From Notospermus geniculatus (taxonomy: Eukaryota; Nemertea; Pilidiophora; Heteronemertea; Lineidae): 64,000 nt of DNA. The notes beneath the pieces were generated by a model that had not been told where the DNA came from, did not search any database, and worked only from the letters and a program-made list of their open reading frames with translations. Shown here piece by piece: positions 1 through 12,439 of this stretch. The stretch lies in assembly GCA_002633025.1 (NCBI GenBank), contig NMRB01001181.1, positions 118,439 through 182,438 on the forward strand, read 5' to 3'. Numbering within the stretch: the stretch's first letter is position 1; each line of letters begins with the position of its first letter. Both the position numbers and the translations under genes were made by a program.

Positions 1-1166
1 TTCATCCATCTGGCCTTCCGCTGTGCATTTGCCTATTGGATATTCCGTTTTTGTCAATCATGCATGTTCAACAGACTGTAAAAGCCACAGATGTAGCCCA
101 GATTATTTGAAACACTGTAGAGAAAATCCTGCTTATCTCATCATTCTCCAGTATACAATATGGCCGCCATTGCCACCATCTTGAAATCACGTTACCACCG
201 TCTCTGAGCATCAGGTTGATTATGACATGCAGCATACATGTAGCAGCTAATCACCATTTTCATTGAATTGGATAAAAACTTTTGTTCCATTGCGCCAGTG
301 TTCACTGCAATGTGGAGCTCATGTTTTTGTTTTTTTTAATATCGACAAGATCGTCTGCAGTGGTAGCTGCATATGAGAACTTATTTATAATTCATGAATC
401 CAGAGTTGTTGAATTTTTTGTGTGCGGAACTGCAATAATACTTTCCGATTGATCTACTGATCACCTGACCTGAGGTTCCGTGATAAATCAAATACTTGCT
501 GATTCAGTTATTGTGCAGCTTTCATCTGGGGACTAGTATGACGACGGTTTCTGTAACAAGTGCTGATGAGGTGCGCATCGCAATTACGGATGTGTCATGT
601 TTGCGCCCATGCCTCGATCGCTCTGTATTGTTGGTTTCACAGCATGCATGAAAATGGGAGTCCCTTTCGAGCGCTTGTGACAACGTAGTCAGTTTCGACC
701 CTTTCCCTGGCCGACCTAATTGCCAGAGTTGGGTCTCGTCTGCAGGTTTCATTGTGGGAATCACAAAAGATGTGTGTTGTATTCCGCTTTGAAAGCTGCT
801 GTGTGTACCCTCAGGCGTGATCCTCTCCTATTCAAAACTCCGAAATATAACACCCCAAAAAAAGAAAGTTGTGTTGACTGTGGCCGTTCATGCTTTGTGC
901 ATGGTGAGAGGATTTATTTCCAATCCACCTTCCCTGCTTAGCTCTTGCTGCTCTCTGATGATCTATAGGTGCAACATGATTGAATTGATCAAATTTGGGT
1001 CATAAAATATCTGCCAGGCATTTGTGAATTGAAAGATTGTTTGCTCTCCACTGGTTGTGTGATATGATGACAAATTTCATTGTGTGGTCTTTGAAGCATA
1101 ATTCATGTTCGCATGTAATGTGACATAGTTGGAAATCTGTTGAAGGTGTACATCATAGGGCTGTTT

Positions 1167-1617
1167 AGACGACAAGCCAAAATACCACATTCGGATTCGA
1201 TCCGATTGGATCTGATTGACCCGCATTCTGGACCAGATGTTTTTGGATAGCGTTTACACACACACATGTTAATCAGACATGTCAGGTCACATTCCAACTT
1301 CAAATAACCCTTGTGGAACTCTCCACAGTGAGTGCGGTCAGTGGAGGAAGAAAAAACACATGATCAATGCGCATCCATGCAGGTGGGATGAAACCGGATT
1401 CTGGTCTCATTTATGTTTAGACGAGCAATTTGAATGTTGTCGAATGTGGTCCAGATGCAGTCCAACTCCAATTGTAGATGGACCAGCAAAATCGGTGGTC
1501 CATTTTAAATCCACATTGGATCACAAAAATGGACCGCATTGGGTAGCGTTTACACGCAGGTGTTTTGAACCACAATCGGATTCGGTTGGATTGCGTGTGG
1601 ATTTTTGCCTGTCGTCT
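1167..1617. mobile_element. MITE-like element, AGACGACA ends
   Basis: The left end AGACGACAAGCCAAAATACC and the right end, read in reverse complement (AGACGACAGGCAAAAATCC), match imperfectly. Inside both ends lie related CGGATTCGATCCGATTGG-type stretches. No transposase is inside. The short open frame at 1279-1671 is part of the repeat. Confidence 0.55.
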
Positions 1618-1892
1618 CTCCGGCCCTCCCCATCATTACATGTGATGTCACAGATTTTCAATTCGGTGTGAAATTGTGATTCAGCTCTCGATTTTGTGAA
1701 CGGTATCCTGCCATCGGTCGTCTTCTTTCCTTCCTGTGTATGCCCAAGTGATGACCATCATCATGGCCGCTTGTTGTAATTCAATAATAACTTCCGACAA
1801 GATTACCACGAATAAAGCTGGCGGAAAATGGCTCAGATGATCATGGTATAAAAAAGTCAGATCTGCCGGTGACCAGCGAGAGTGTCTCGTTA

Positions 1893-2135
1893 CAGTGGAA
1901 CCTCTCTCAGCGGACAACCTCTACCTGGAGGCCGCCTCTCTAAAAGATATGTACATGTATCACGGGTATTTTCGCGGGCCACGAAAATCATTGTTTATTT
2001 ACATAGTTTGTGTCCAGTCTTTCTGAGTAATTTGTTGGTGGCATGCCCCTCTAGAAATTCTTTTGATACCGAACGTATTCGATTTGGTGGGTTGGTATGT
2101 CCCAAAAGTCCAAAATAACATAATGTAAACATCCA
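1893..2135. mobile_element. Two truncated elements fused end to end
   Basis: A half copy of a CAGTGGAACCTCTCT-ended element (about 1893-1945; a full copy is at 55105-55283) runs into a sequence at about 1944-2135. The latter is the reverse complement of the element at 61974-62237, with shared parts such as GGCATGCCCCTCTAGAAATT-like text and the TTTTGGGACATGCCAACC block. Both are truncated here. Confidence 0.55.
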
Positions 2136-3186
2136 TGTACAAACCAGGACCGGGATGTCAGTTTCATTTCAAGTTTTAATCGCTAGTGACACCTATTGAG
2201 GCCGTGGGCTGGGGTCCCCATTGACCGAGCACAACAACTACGTACACGTCATCCTGGCGGCCATTCTGAAGGACACAGGACGCAGAGGTGTGAGCCGACC
2301 GTGACATGACTTGCGTGAAGTGTCATTTGGGCATGCAAGGCTCATTTTGCTGGGCCTCTGCAACGTGTAACTGCAGCATGGCGGCTTGTGACGTCGTATG
2401 CAAAGCCGCTACCAGTCTCCAGGGTGTCCTTAATAGAGAGGTGCTCCACTGTTATTGCCCTAATGCTCATCTCCTTGACCTCCTTATCAGACAGCACTCG
2501 ACTTTCCAACCAACTGGGTCCAAAAAAGACATTCAGCTACCTCTTGCTTCAGAAACTCAAGAAACCAAATTTACTCACTCTTGGCTGATTATTATCAAAT
2601 TGACCCCAGATTGATTGAATTACAATGTATCTGAAGTGAATTGATTTCAGATGTTTAGCAGAACCATCTACATGTATCTACGCACAGCAGTCTTGTTTGT
2701 CATGGGTGTCGGGTGGGGTTTTCTGCCGTGGCTGAGCACATTCATTTCCAGAAGAATTCAGGCTAACCATACAGTTGTCGGACATGTTGAAGTCGTGACA
2801 GCCTGGAACATTTCAAAACAGTTTGCTTGAACAAGCGCAGGTCAGTGTTTTTCCAACAGTTGAAAACTGAGATGTCAATTTCTGTCACATTTTCATAAAA
2901 AGACATCGTAAACAAACAAGAAATTGGATGCACTTCACAAGTTTTTTTGTTGTCATGTCACCAAATGTTTTAATCTTTTCTGCTTCCTTGATTTCACTAT
3001 TTGATATTGGTGGCACGTGCCACAGCAGTGAATGAGAATCAGATGTCCTGGGCAAACTGGCAGGTGCTCGCCTCTGAAGCAATTTAGTGATAACTGATAA
3101 CAGATAAGAGACTGAGTGTGGCCTCGTGGCATTTATTCGTCTTACCTTCCATGTGTTGTTTTTACCTCACGTGTCACTCTGTGAGG

Positions 3187-3679
3187 ATTTAAAGGAGCCC
3201 GGTATTGCAACTTTTTCTCAACAGCCGGCGCCACCGTTGCCTTTCGCGCCACTCTCCACAACCCCAGAGACTTAATAATTGACCTCCCTTCCTCGCCGCG
3301 CATCCGCGTACCACATGCAGCGTCATATGCACGTACTGTCCTCGTATCTTCCGTGGACGTCGCGCGTCACTGTGGAAGGCACACAGTGAAGACGTAACGT
3401 CATTCGCCCGTGGTGCGCGGACATCACGCAGAAGAGACGCACGATGCACCCGTACCATACGCATTGAACTGAAACGTACTTTCCGCGTGACGCGGAAGGT
3501 ACGTGGATAAAGGTATAGGTCAGTTGTGCAACGTACTGTACATGTACGTTGTTGGCAAATGGACCTGATGTACTATACGTACATTTTGTAATTTTCTGCA
3601 GTTCACATGCTGCCACTAGGTGGCTCTTCACCGGCAGTCAAAATACCGGTAAGAGATAGCATACCGTGCTCCTTTAAAT
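3187..3679. mobile_element. Inverted-repeat element with ATTTAAAGGAGC ends, hosting a nested MITE
   Basis: The left end ATTTAAAGGAGCCCGGTAT (3187-3205) pairs with the right end ATACCGTGCTCCTTTAAAT (3661-3679) at 18 of 19 positions in the inverted sense. Most of the interior (about 3275-3540) is a copy of the CAGTACGTTGCACAATTGAC family. Confidence 0.7.
3275..3540 (+). mobile_element. MITE family A, copy 1 (nested; left end decayed)
   Basis: The right end GGTCAGTTGTGCAACGTACTG followed by TA is intact. The left end keeps only AATTGACCTCCC. The interior is shared with copies at 9423, 23660, 31206 and 55314. Confidence 0.75.
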
Positions 3680-5045
3680 GCTGAAATCTGAAGACGGCCT
3701 AGGCCATGTCATCCAATCGCATGATCGTCTGAACAGCAGCAAAGGAAAACCACTCTCTGATTGGTCGGTACCACTTGCTCTCAGTTTAACAAAAGCACAA
3801 TCAATAGTTTTCAACCAATCAACGCATCATCCACTGCTTTTTCAGACAGTTGTGTGATGGATGACAGGTGCTACCAATCTCGCTAAATAAATTTCATCAC
3901 CAAAGATTGGGAACCAATCTTAAAGTCACTCTTTAAAAATGAAAATTTTTGTGTTATTTCTGTCTAACCTCGTCTCTGGATTTTTGCAGTCAGTCATGTC
4001 AGTTGCTTCCATGAACAATCAAACGTGCAAAAAATTATCCTTGCATTTTCAATGTTTTGCTTGTATCTTGAAATGTATTCCTCCTTTGCCGATTTAATTC
4101 ACTGGGAGATAAAAAAAGTGAGGATTGATGTGGCACACACTTGCATCGAAGCATCACTCTCGTGCATCAATCAGGTGATTTCCCTCGAGTTCAGCAAAGA
4201 TTATGACTTTCAGTGCGCAAATCCTGTCTTGGCAGAACGGATCACAATCAATACGATCTTTGAAACTGATCAATCAGAATCAAACATGGCATTCTGTTTT
4301 TGATTTCAAAAAAGATTTCAAAGATGGTTTTGTGCAGTATGTGTATGCAATGTATTATAGTGCTCCATGTGCAAATGTACGTCAGCGTATTCAAATGTAC
4401 ACAGATGACCCTGCGCTCACATCGTTCGTGGGGTTCTCATTAATTCAGTCCTTTTGTATCATAAGATCAACTACATGTATAGTCGGAATTCAACAAAATT
4501 TGCAGTGAACGTGCAGAAAGGTCTTGCCTATCATATGGAATAGTCAAAATGCAAATCTTTTGAGGTTTAAAGGGATATTGTCCACATTTATAAAATGCTA
4601 AATTTGTGAGTTGAACCTTTATGGTTGATTCCTTTATGGTATTATCGACTGTGGTTGTGGCAACGTTTGCATCGGCGATGGCTAAAAAACGTTGTCGGTC
4701 AGTATAATGATATTGGATAAGTTGTATTAGCGTTGTCGTGCACAGGTATCAGATGGAGACAACTCAATCATTTCGATCACTGGGCAGACGACCTGAAATC
4801 AACCGAGACAAATCAATTGAACCTCGGTGTGGCCAAGTGGAAGGGGCGCTGGGGAGTACGCCTGACCAACCGTGAGGAACTTCTTTCCTGATTACTGATT
4901 GGTTGAAAAAATAATCAAGCAATCTGCATATGTAAAAGAAATTCAATCAGTGCATGGCATGTAGTGTTTCTAGACTACATCAACTGGAGTGAAGGACTGC
5001 AGTTTTGGGTTACTGGCATGAAGCTGCCTCTTTAAAGGGGAGTTC

Positions 5046-6014
5046 CACCTCGCTCCTTTTCATCCACTCACACAAACCCTAGTCTCTCTTGGCCAGACGC
5101 TACGGGCAGGCCTTTAGATTCCCCCGAGAGAGAAACACCCTGTATTTTTTCCATGCTAATTTGGGGACATCGTGATTTTGTCGATCGAAGACCAGTTCAA
5201 AGTTTATTCAGTGAAAAACACACACTGGGGATCAAAGGGTTAAATTGAAACAGGTGTACTGTAAACAATTCATGGAGAATGCTGACCTTTCTGAGCAAAT
5301 ACTTCAGAGTCTATAAGTTGATTAAAATCATAAATATCGTCAGTGACCAAGGGTTAGGGGTTAAAACTTCAAAATGTGGTCAAGTTGGAAAGGGTTAAAC
5401 AGGATACATGTATTTCCAGCAATTAGCCAATACCAATCCCTTGTAAAAACCCCAATGTCAATACAAGTAATCATCAAGTAATCAGCAGATATAGTTCAAT
5501 GCAGTTGAGTATGAGATCCATGGGCCTCTAGTTACAGCATTTTCCCGCTGAAAATATTGTACAATGCGGGCCGAAAGGCCGGTGGTCCTAGAAGTAAGAT
5601 CAGCCATTCAAGTAAATATCTGTTTACTGGAAAGAAATTGGTAAACGAATCTGGTATGACTGAAAAGGGCATTCTTCCTAGATTAGACCCAAATAAATTA
5701 TTGAAGAATGCTAGCAAAGGTTTAGGAGAAATTGACTTAGAAATGTAACGATCTCTGTCAGATTGAAATGCTGAAGTCGGGATGTGTACTGTGATATCCA
5801 AAGCTAATGGCGTTAGTACACTGTGTTGTTGAGAAATCTTTGGACCTTTTTGTTTTGCTTTGTTACTTTGGGATAATTTGGGGACATTTTTCAGGATCGA
5901 ATTTGGGGACATTTTGGGGGAGCTAATTTGGGAACCGACGTGTACCGTCGTTTCTTTAGGGGAATCTAAAGGCCTGACGGGCTCACCCTTCGGTAAATCA
6001 CACTCCGCGTCTGG
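5046..6014. mobile_element. Inverted-repeat element with unidentified coding-like segment
   Basis: From 5092 the sequence CCAGACGCTACGGGCAGGCC, then TTTAGATTCCCC, is mirrored at 5958-6014 (GGGGAATCTAAAGGCCTGACG ... GCGTCTGG). A fragment of another element's end lies at 5046-5080. On the + strand 5557-5748 is an uninterrupted frame, starting at a non-ATG codon, that reads 'AGRKAGGPRSKISHSSKYLF' and ends 'GLGEIDLEM' at a stop. It looks coding-like, but I do not recognise it. Confidence 0.5.
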
Positions 6015-6314
6015 CTCTTTTAGAGATTAACAGTCATGACGACCGCGTGATGGCAGCACGGTCCTTTGGTTTTCTTAACCTCGTTTCCAGGTTGATAATA
6101 TGGCGAGTGGTCCACGGTTGTCTGAGCAAACTATACCCCTGGGGACGAGGTTGGGTTTTTCCTGGGAGTAATTTCCGCGGGAATTATGAGTGAGAAAGCG
6201 TGGTGATTGGCTGGAGACCTGTGAATGCCATCTAGTGCTGTTACCGGCTTTTGAGCCCCAAAAGTGCCAGTGTGTAGGAGACCGGGACGTCGGATACACA
6301 CTGGGGCCGAGTGT

Positions 6315-6918
6315 ACACAAACCCCTGCTGAAATAGAACATCCAGTGAATCTGGTGCGGCTGTTCCATATTCCAGTTGCACTCCCTCTATTGTCGTGGTT
6401 TTGGTACTTTCATGGATTTACCCTGTTTTATCGTAGAAGTTTTGTACCTACAAATCACTTATGTCTTTTCAAAATTGACTGAATATTATCCCTGTGGTTC
6501 TTCCTATATAAAATAAGATTCTTATTATTTTTGATTGTTTATATAAGTCATAATAATTATGTAGCATTCACACCCAAGAAATGCTGCACTCTGATTGGGC
6601 AATGAATTTCTGATCGCCTCATCAGTGCTTCACGTAAGACAGGCGCAATCACGCTCGTGCCCCTGCGCGCCCGCAAAATTGCGCCGAGGAGCTCGATTGA
6701 CCGCGTTCCTCGGCATCCTTGAAGTTCTGGTGCGAGTGTAACAGCTCTCCTTGATGAGAGCACTCTCCTCGAGCTTTTGAGGAGCTCAACTGACTGAGCT
6801 CCTACAGATTTCAAACGTGAAGCACTGCCTCATGCTTGGCTGTGAGACCCAATTTCAGCAGGGTTTTGTGTGCGAGTATGAAGAGGAACGAGACCAAAGC
6901 CCTGCTGTGTGAGGATGG
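6315..6918 (+). mobile_element. CCCCTGCTG-ended element, copy 1, with nested insertion
   Basis: This is the same sequence as the reverse complement of 8002-8452, with the left end truncated. Its right end reads GAAGAGGAACGAGACCAAAG, then CCCTGCTGTG. A 205-bp insertion at 6623-6827 interrupts it. Confidence 0.75.
6623..6827. mobile_element. MITE with CAGTGCTTCACG ends and 6-bp duplication
   Basis: The element starts CAGTGCTTCACGTAAG and ends CAAACGTGAAGCACTG. It is flanked on both sides by CCTCAT (6617-6622 and 6828-6833). The uninterrupted relative at 8002-8452 shows the empty site. Confidence 0.85.
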
Positions 6919-8001
6919 TGAATCCTTGTGCTGCGGCGTCACCTTGTTCTGAAATATTGAAAGCTGGAAGCATACAAAAAAATGATGCGTTACATGTATA
7001 TTGACCCGATTCCAAAGAATACTTTGCATAGACCATTGTTGCTATGTTTACCAGTTGCGGGATTTTTTCCTTACTTCTATTCTTCCACCAAGATCAAGCC
7101 ACTATGCAAACTGAATGTGAAACATCCATTTGCCCATCCAAACATACTGGGTATTGTCGAAACTGTTCATCATTGAAGACTCGATGCTCTTATCAAGGAT
7201 CATTTGTCATACGGATACCAGTCCATATTGCTCTAAAGTGCCCCATCTTCCCGCAAAGATCAATTGATTTCGGTGCAGTAACACTTTCATGTCTAAGGCA
7301 ACACTTATTATATTCATTGGTTTACGGATCTGCCGCACTTGTTTTTTCCGATTTTGGAAAATAAAAATAGTCGAAAAATTGCATTATTTTTTTGCCGCCG
7401 CCCACAAACTGATTATCTGATTAATAAAAATAATAAAAAAAATGATTTATTATTTTACCGCCGACATGCTGGACGACCCTTGCCTGACGAAAATAATTCA
7501 CAGCGGTTGTAACATTCATTCTGTTCCCATACATTAAGTGTCATACACATACATGTAAGTGCCCCAAAGTACATGTACATTTTTGTTATTTTTATAGCCA
7601 CCTGTTATGTTTTGGCAAATCTAATCAGAATAATCAAATAATTACAATTATTTTAATTCTTAATTTTCCACCCTCCTGTCAGGGGTTTCCAGGGAAAAAT
7701 CCGTAAACCAACAAATAAAATAAGTGTGGCAACGGTATTGTGCCCAAGTTGATTTCAGCCCAAGCAATCATTTTGTTTTTATCACCTTGTCATTGGGTTT
7801 TGGCTTGATTCGCTCATCCTGTGATCTGCACGCCATTATTGATGCATAATAGATGAATTTTCTATTATCAATCATGGATTTCACTTTTTGTGTTCGTAGA
7901 AGATAGGTTTTCGATCCACGAGGGAAAGGCCTGTCAGAGTGATGTGGAAACATAGTGCCTGTCACATCTGAGATGGCTAGTTCAATTCTTATAGATGTAG
8001 A

Positions 8002-8452
8002 CCCATCCTCCCAAGCAGGGCTTTGGTCTCACTCCTCTTCATACACTCGGACATAAAGCCCTGCTGAAATTGGGTCTCACAGCCAAGTGTGAGGCGGTCA
8101 GAAATCCATTTGCCCAATCAGAGTGCAGCATTTCTAGGGTGTGGACATGGTGAATGCTAAATAATTATGACTGATATAAACAATCAAAAATAATAAGAAT
8201 CATATTTATATACGAAGAACCCTGGGATAATATTCAGTCAATTTTGAAAAGACATACATGTAAGTGATTTGTAGATACAAAACTTCTACGATAAAACGGT
8301 AAAACCATGAAAGTACCAAAACCACGACAATAAAGGGAGTGCAACTGGAGTATGGAACAGCCGCACCAGGTTCACTGGATGTTGTATTTCAGCAGGGGTT
8401 TGTGTGAGTTGATGAAGAGGAGCGAGGTAAAAACCCCTGCTGTGGAAGGATG
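8002..8452 (-). mobile_element. CCCCTGCTG-ended element, copy 2
   Basis: Ends are CCATCCTCCCAAGCAGGGCT and the inverted AACCCCTGCTGTGGAAGGAT. Inside each end is a CTCCTCTTCATC box in inverted orientation. The interior matches 6315-6918 without the nested MITE. Confidence 0.75.
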
Positions 8453-9422
8453 AGTTAGACCTGGTCATATGTGGAAGGGACAAACCTCTTTGAGTGGGTA
8501 ACTGTAGGTTTTCTCCTATTTAACATACATACATGTAAGTGCCCATATCCAGAACTGAAAAATGACCCAAGTTGGAGCTCTCAGCTTTGTCAAGACAAAG
8601 AATTTTGTCAAGACAAAGAATAGACTGATGATAAAACACTGGTCACAAAATATGGCTACATACATGTAGAAAGTCATGTGCCAAAAAACATCAGCTCGGA
8701 CCTAGAAAAGTAACATTGATCAAGTGCAATAACAACAATGACATCCTATGTCTGGACTCATTAAATGCAAAAAATTTCCCAAAATATCAATGAAGCATTC
8801 TCAGTTGTATTAGTATCATCTAGATTACATGAAGAGATGAGCTAACCAGATGTAAAGTAGGTTAGAAATCATTGTAAATGATCCTGTTAGCTTTTCAAGT
8901 GGGAAATCAGTGGTAATTGGCCACATCTAGAAACCAATTATGCTGCCCTTTGCGGCCATCGGTGAAGGAAAATGACCAAACTTTGTTACATTATCTGGTC
9001 TCTTGGTGATATCATTCTCATGTCTAGTGTCAGAGTTTATTAAACGATCTGAGAAAAGGCGGCTTTCCACTTTAGCTCGATGGTCACGCAGTTATAAACT
9101 TAGCTTGATGTTGACCACAGTCACGTGGTTCTACTCGTGCAAATTTTCCAACCAGTGGTTCCAGGATGCCACTGGTGACTGGAGTGCCGGAATGCACCCA
9201 AAACTAACCCTAACTGTGTCCCTATGGGATTTTGAGAAAAATCCTACCGGTACATGTACATGTATCACTAGGAACTGTCCAATCACATGCAGGCAAACTG
9301 TTCTAATCTAATATTGCATGCCCTTTATTTGGGGTTGAAGAGGAAATTGGTTTTAGGGCAATGAAGAGATTGATGTTGGGGTGGGAGATTTCTACCCCTT
9401 TCAGATACGTTGTAGAATCTGA

Positions 9423-9707
9423 TACAGTACGTTGCACAATTGACCTACCTTTATCTGTGTATCTTCTGCGTACGTCACGCAAAAGGTTCGCTTCAGTTCA
9501 TTGCATATGGTACGAGCACGTCACGTGTCTCTTAGAGCGTGACATCCATGCACCACGGGCGAATGGTGACGTTACGTCTTCATTGCGTGCCTTCTACGGC
9601 GGCGTGCAACGTCCGCGGAAGACACGACGACGGTACGCGCATGACGCTGCATGTGGTACGCGGATGGACATGTTGCGGAAGGTCGGTCAATTGTGAAGTG
9701 TACTGTA
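9423..9707 (-). mobile_element. MITE family A, copy 2
   Basis: The element begins TA-CAGTACGTTGCACAATTGAC and ends GGTCAATTGTGAAGTGTACTG-TA, with the interior inverted relative to copies 1, 3 and 5. TA duplication and CAGT termini are typical of Tc1/mariner-derived MITEs (inference). Confidence 0.8.
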
Positions 9708-10992
9708 TATTGTTCAAATTATAATAGACTAGCCTTCATGCAGCACAGAGCAGCCTGTGTATAATATTCTAAGTAATTTGAGTTTGGAAATGGGTGCAAC
9801 TGGCACCTGAAACCAGGCCATTATGAATTCACCTTTCTGCCTACTAAATTCATCTGAGTGCAAGTGGGAATTCCATCCACTCCCACTGCGATCCAGTGCA
9901 CAAGTTTCCCTTACATTTAATCTGCACGTAATTTACTATGAATGATTGTACCCACTAGAGGAATGTCCAAACAGAATCACCCCCACCATCATGTCATGAC
10001 CTGCTGCATTTATTAAAAACACGTTAATTCATAATTAACGCTAACAAGGTCAATTTGACAATTAGTATCTTGACATTGTTGTTAGGTATGTTAATTACTC
10101 ATCTTAATGAGGAACGAGGAGATGATGAGCTCTTGTATCAGTCATGCTTTTAAATCCTCAGGATGAAAAGGATTCCATATTGTCATTGACATATCTGACA
10201 TTTGTGTCATTATTTGAAGAGTGCAGCTTGTGCAAATCATAAATGTTTCATCAATGATGGTGAATTTTTTTATGGATGGGGGTATTGACTATGATGCCCT
10301 ATTTTGATGGCGCAACGTTCTCCTAAATGTACATCGACCTATACGCATTTCATATGAATGCGATGGCAAATTCTTTAACCCTTTTGTGTCCAAACTTGCC
10401 ATGAGGTGAGCGTGGCCTGTACCACACATCCTCGGACATTCAAATTGACCTGGAATCGTAACCAGTAGACCGATTGATGTTCTTGCATATTTTTTAATGG
10501 GAGACTACCCCCCCCCCCCATCAATAAGCGACTTTGCTGTGTTTGAAGAAAAGTGGGTAAACTAGTGTTTTAACATTTGTCCTGGGGTCTAGATTGACTG
10601 ACTCCAAAGTGCAAATCTGACTTGTTGTGACAAAAAGGCTATATCTCCGGAACGGAAGCAGCTACGAACTCGCAACTAGCGCCAATAGAAAGAGGAGAAA
10701 AAAGTAGCGCCAACTTCTGAAATTTTCAGACGCGAAGGAGCAACGGTTTTCAAGATACATGTATGTTTAAAGATTGGCAACCTGACAAAAATGTAGACAG
10801 AATTTGACTATTTCCTCACAACTTGCATCTTTGGCTCTGGCCTGTTTCTCTCACGGACATTTTGGAACAAGCAAACCTACATGTATATGAGGTCATGGCC
10901 CATTTAGTTGCCTCCAGAATGACCAGTTTTGGTTGCAATGTTGGGAAGCTACATGTACAAAAAAAATGTAGGCGAGTTTTTGTGAACACATG

Positions 10993-11090
10993 CATCCTCC
11001 CACAGCAGGTGTTTTTACCTCGCTCTTCTTCATCCGCTCCGTGGAGTGTATGAAGAGGAACGAGACCAAAGCCCTGCTGTGGGAGGATGG
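10993..11090. mobile_element. Solo hairpin of the CCCCTGCTG-ended element
   Basis: The left arm CATCCTCCCACAGCAGGTG and right arm CCCTGCTGTGGGAGGATG meet almost directly, with the CTCTTCTTCATC boxes facing each other. This is the terminal repeats of the family without its ~350-bp interior. Confidence 0.75.
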
Positions 11091-11847
11091 AACACATGAG
11101 AAATTCATGTGGCACAATATTTACACTTTTCAAATTTAATCTGGGCGCAAAAGGGTTAATCATGAACAGTTGGGCTACTTACATGTTCATTTCAGTGAGG
11201 CAACCTACTCCTTCGAGTGGTACCTTAAAATGTTCGATGGTCCCTCATTATTTTTTTTGCCAGGGGGCAGGATCAAAGGGTGAAAACCCAGTCAGACCAG
11301 CTTTGATGGATATTTTTTTTCAAAAGGAGATGGAGAGTACCATCAATTTGTCCTCATCAAAGAACTACATTACCAGTGGGTTTTTTTATCACGAATACTA
11401 TCTTGGATAAATCATTAAACAGACTCTTCCAGTTGATTTAGCTGCTCAGTTAATGAATGAAATATTTGGCAGGCAACTGCTTGATTGTTCTTCTGTTGCG
11501 CGTGTGATTATTGGACGTCATCTTTGAACATCTTTGATTGCATCATGGCTCAGAGGAATGATCAACACTCAGTCAGCCTCTGGCGCTGTTTATTACCACT
11601 CAGTGTGCTCTGTCAGCATGAACAAAAGTGCCTCTTGATGTCCTTCTTTTGCTCTCCTGAGGTGGAGGAGAGGATATACATGAAGTCTGGGGTTGACCTT
11701 CTGTGGTCGGGGTTTCTGTTGGAAGTCGTTGCTTGTCTGTTCAGCCAGATGTGAAATTACATTTATGATCAATACTTCCAGCATGACTGATAGTACTTCA
11801 TTTTGACCTCAGTGATACATATAAAATGTGAGGAAAATATTCTGTAA

Positions 11848-11983
11848 GGCTGACTTTACATCGGATGACACACGACACGAACACGCTGGCGAACAATGGT
11901 TTCACAAAGGATTTATTCATCCCCATGAAACCTTTTTTTCGCCTGCATGATCGTGTCGCATGTCATCCGATGTAAAGTTAGCC
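11848..11983. mobile_element. Short MITE, GGCTGACTTTACATCGGATG ends
   Basis: A 136-bp element has ~33-bp terminal inverted repeats: GGCTGACTTTACATCGGATG on the left and CATCCGATGTAAAGTTAGCC on the right. Confidence 0.8.
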
Positions 11984-12014
11984 AAAGTTTGTGTTCACCA
12001 TTGTCGTCATGTCC

Positions 12015-12125
12015 AGAGCCTAGCCTACATGTATGTAGTGGTATCATGTCTGCTTAACACGTGGCAGGTCCCGGGTTCGAATCCTCACAACGTCTTTCTG
12101 CCTCTTCAGTCTGTCACATGAGACA
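12015..12125 (+). repeat. tRNA-like SINE head
   Basis: TAGTGGTATCATGTC resembles a box A and GGTTCGAATCC (12073-12083) a box B, in + orientation and at tRNA-like spacing. I see no foldable complete acceptor stem, so this is a SINE promoter region rather than a tRNA gene. The 3' limit is uncertain and may extend to the hairpin at 12310. Confidence 0.5.
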
Positions 12126-12309
12126 GTAAGCCATGGTGCCATTGTACTTTGTACCATTGTACCTTGTGCCTGTGGAAGGGCAAGTAAAGACCCCATCCAA
12201 GTGATGAACATGAATGAATGGCTCGAGATGGCCTGAACATTCGGTACTTACCAGGGCCAATAATTCTTTGGCCTCTGCCCTGACGGAAATCTACAAATAC
12301 AAATGTCCA

Positions 12310-12439
12310 GGGCCGACCGCCAAGAAACTCCGGTAGCACTAACAGTGCCGAACAGAGAGGTTATGCAATGCCTTTTACCATTACAGAATTTCTCTGTTCG
12401 GCACAGTTAGTGCTATCGGAGTTTCTTGGCGGACGGCCC
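12310..12439. repeat. Long hairpin (49-nt arms, 32-nt loop)
   Basis: Arm 12310-12358 (GGGCCGACCGCCAAGAAACT...) is the reverse complement of 12391-12439, with 3 mismatches in 49. The arms carry CCAAGAAACTCC and GTGCCGAACAGAGA. It may be a foldback element end or a structured transcript. Confidence 0.8.

Noticed and set aside
1279-1671. 130-codon frame on the + strand
   Set aside because: It lies almost entirely within an inverted-repeat element and has no recognisable domain or splice signals.
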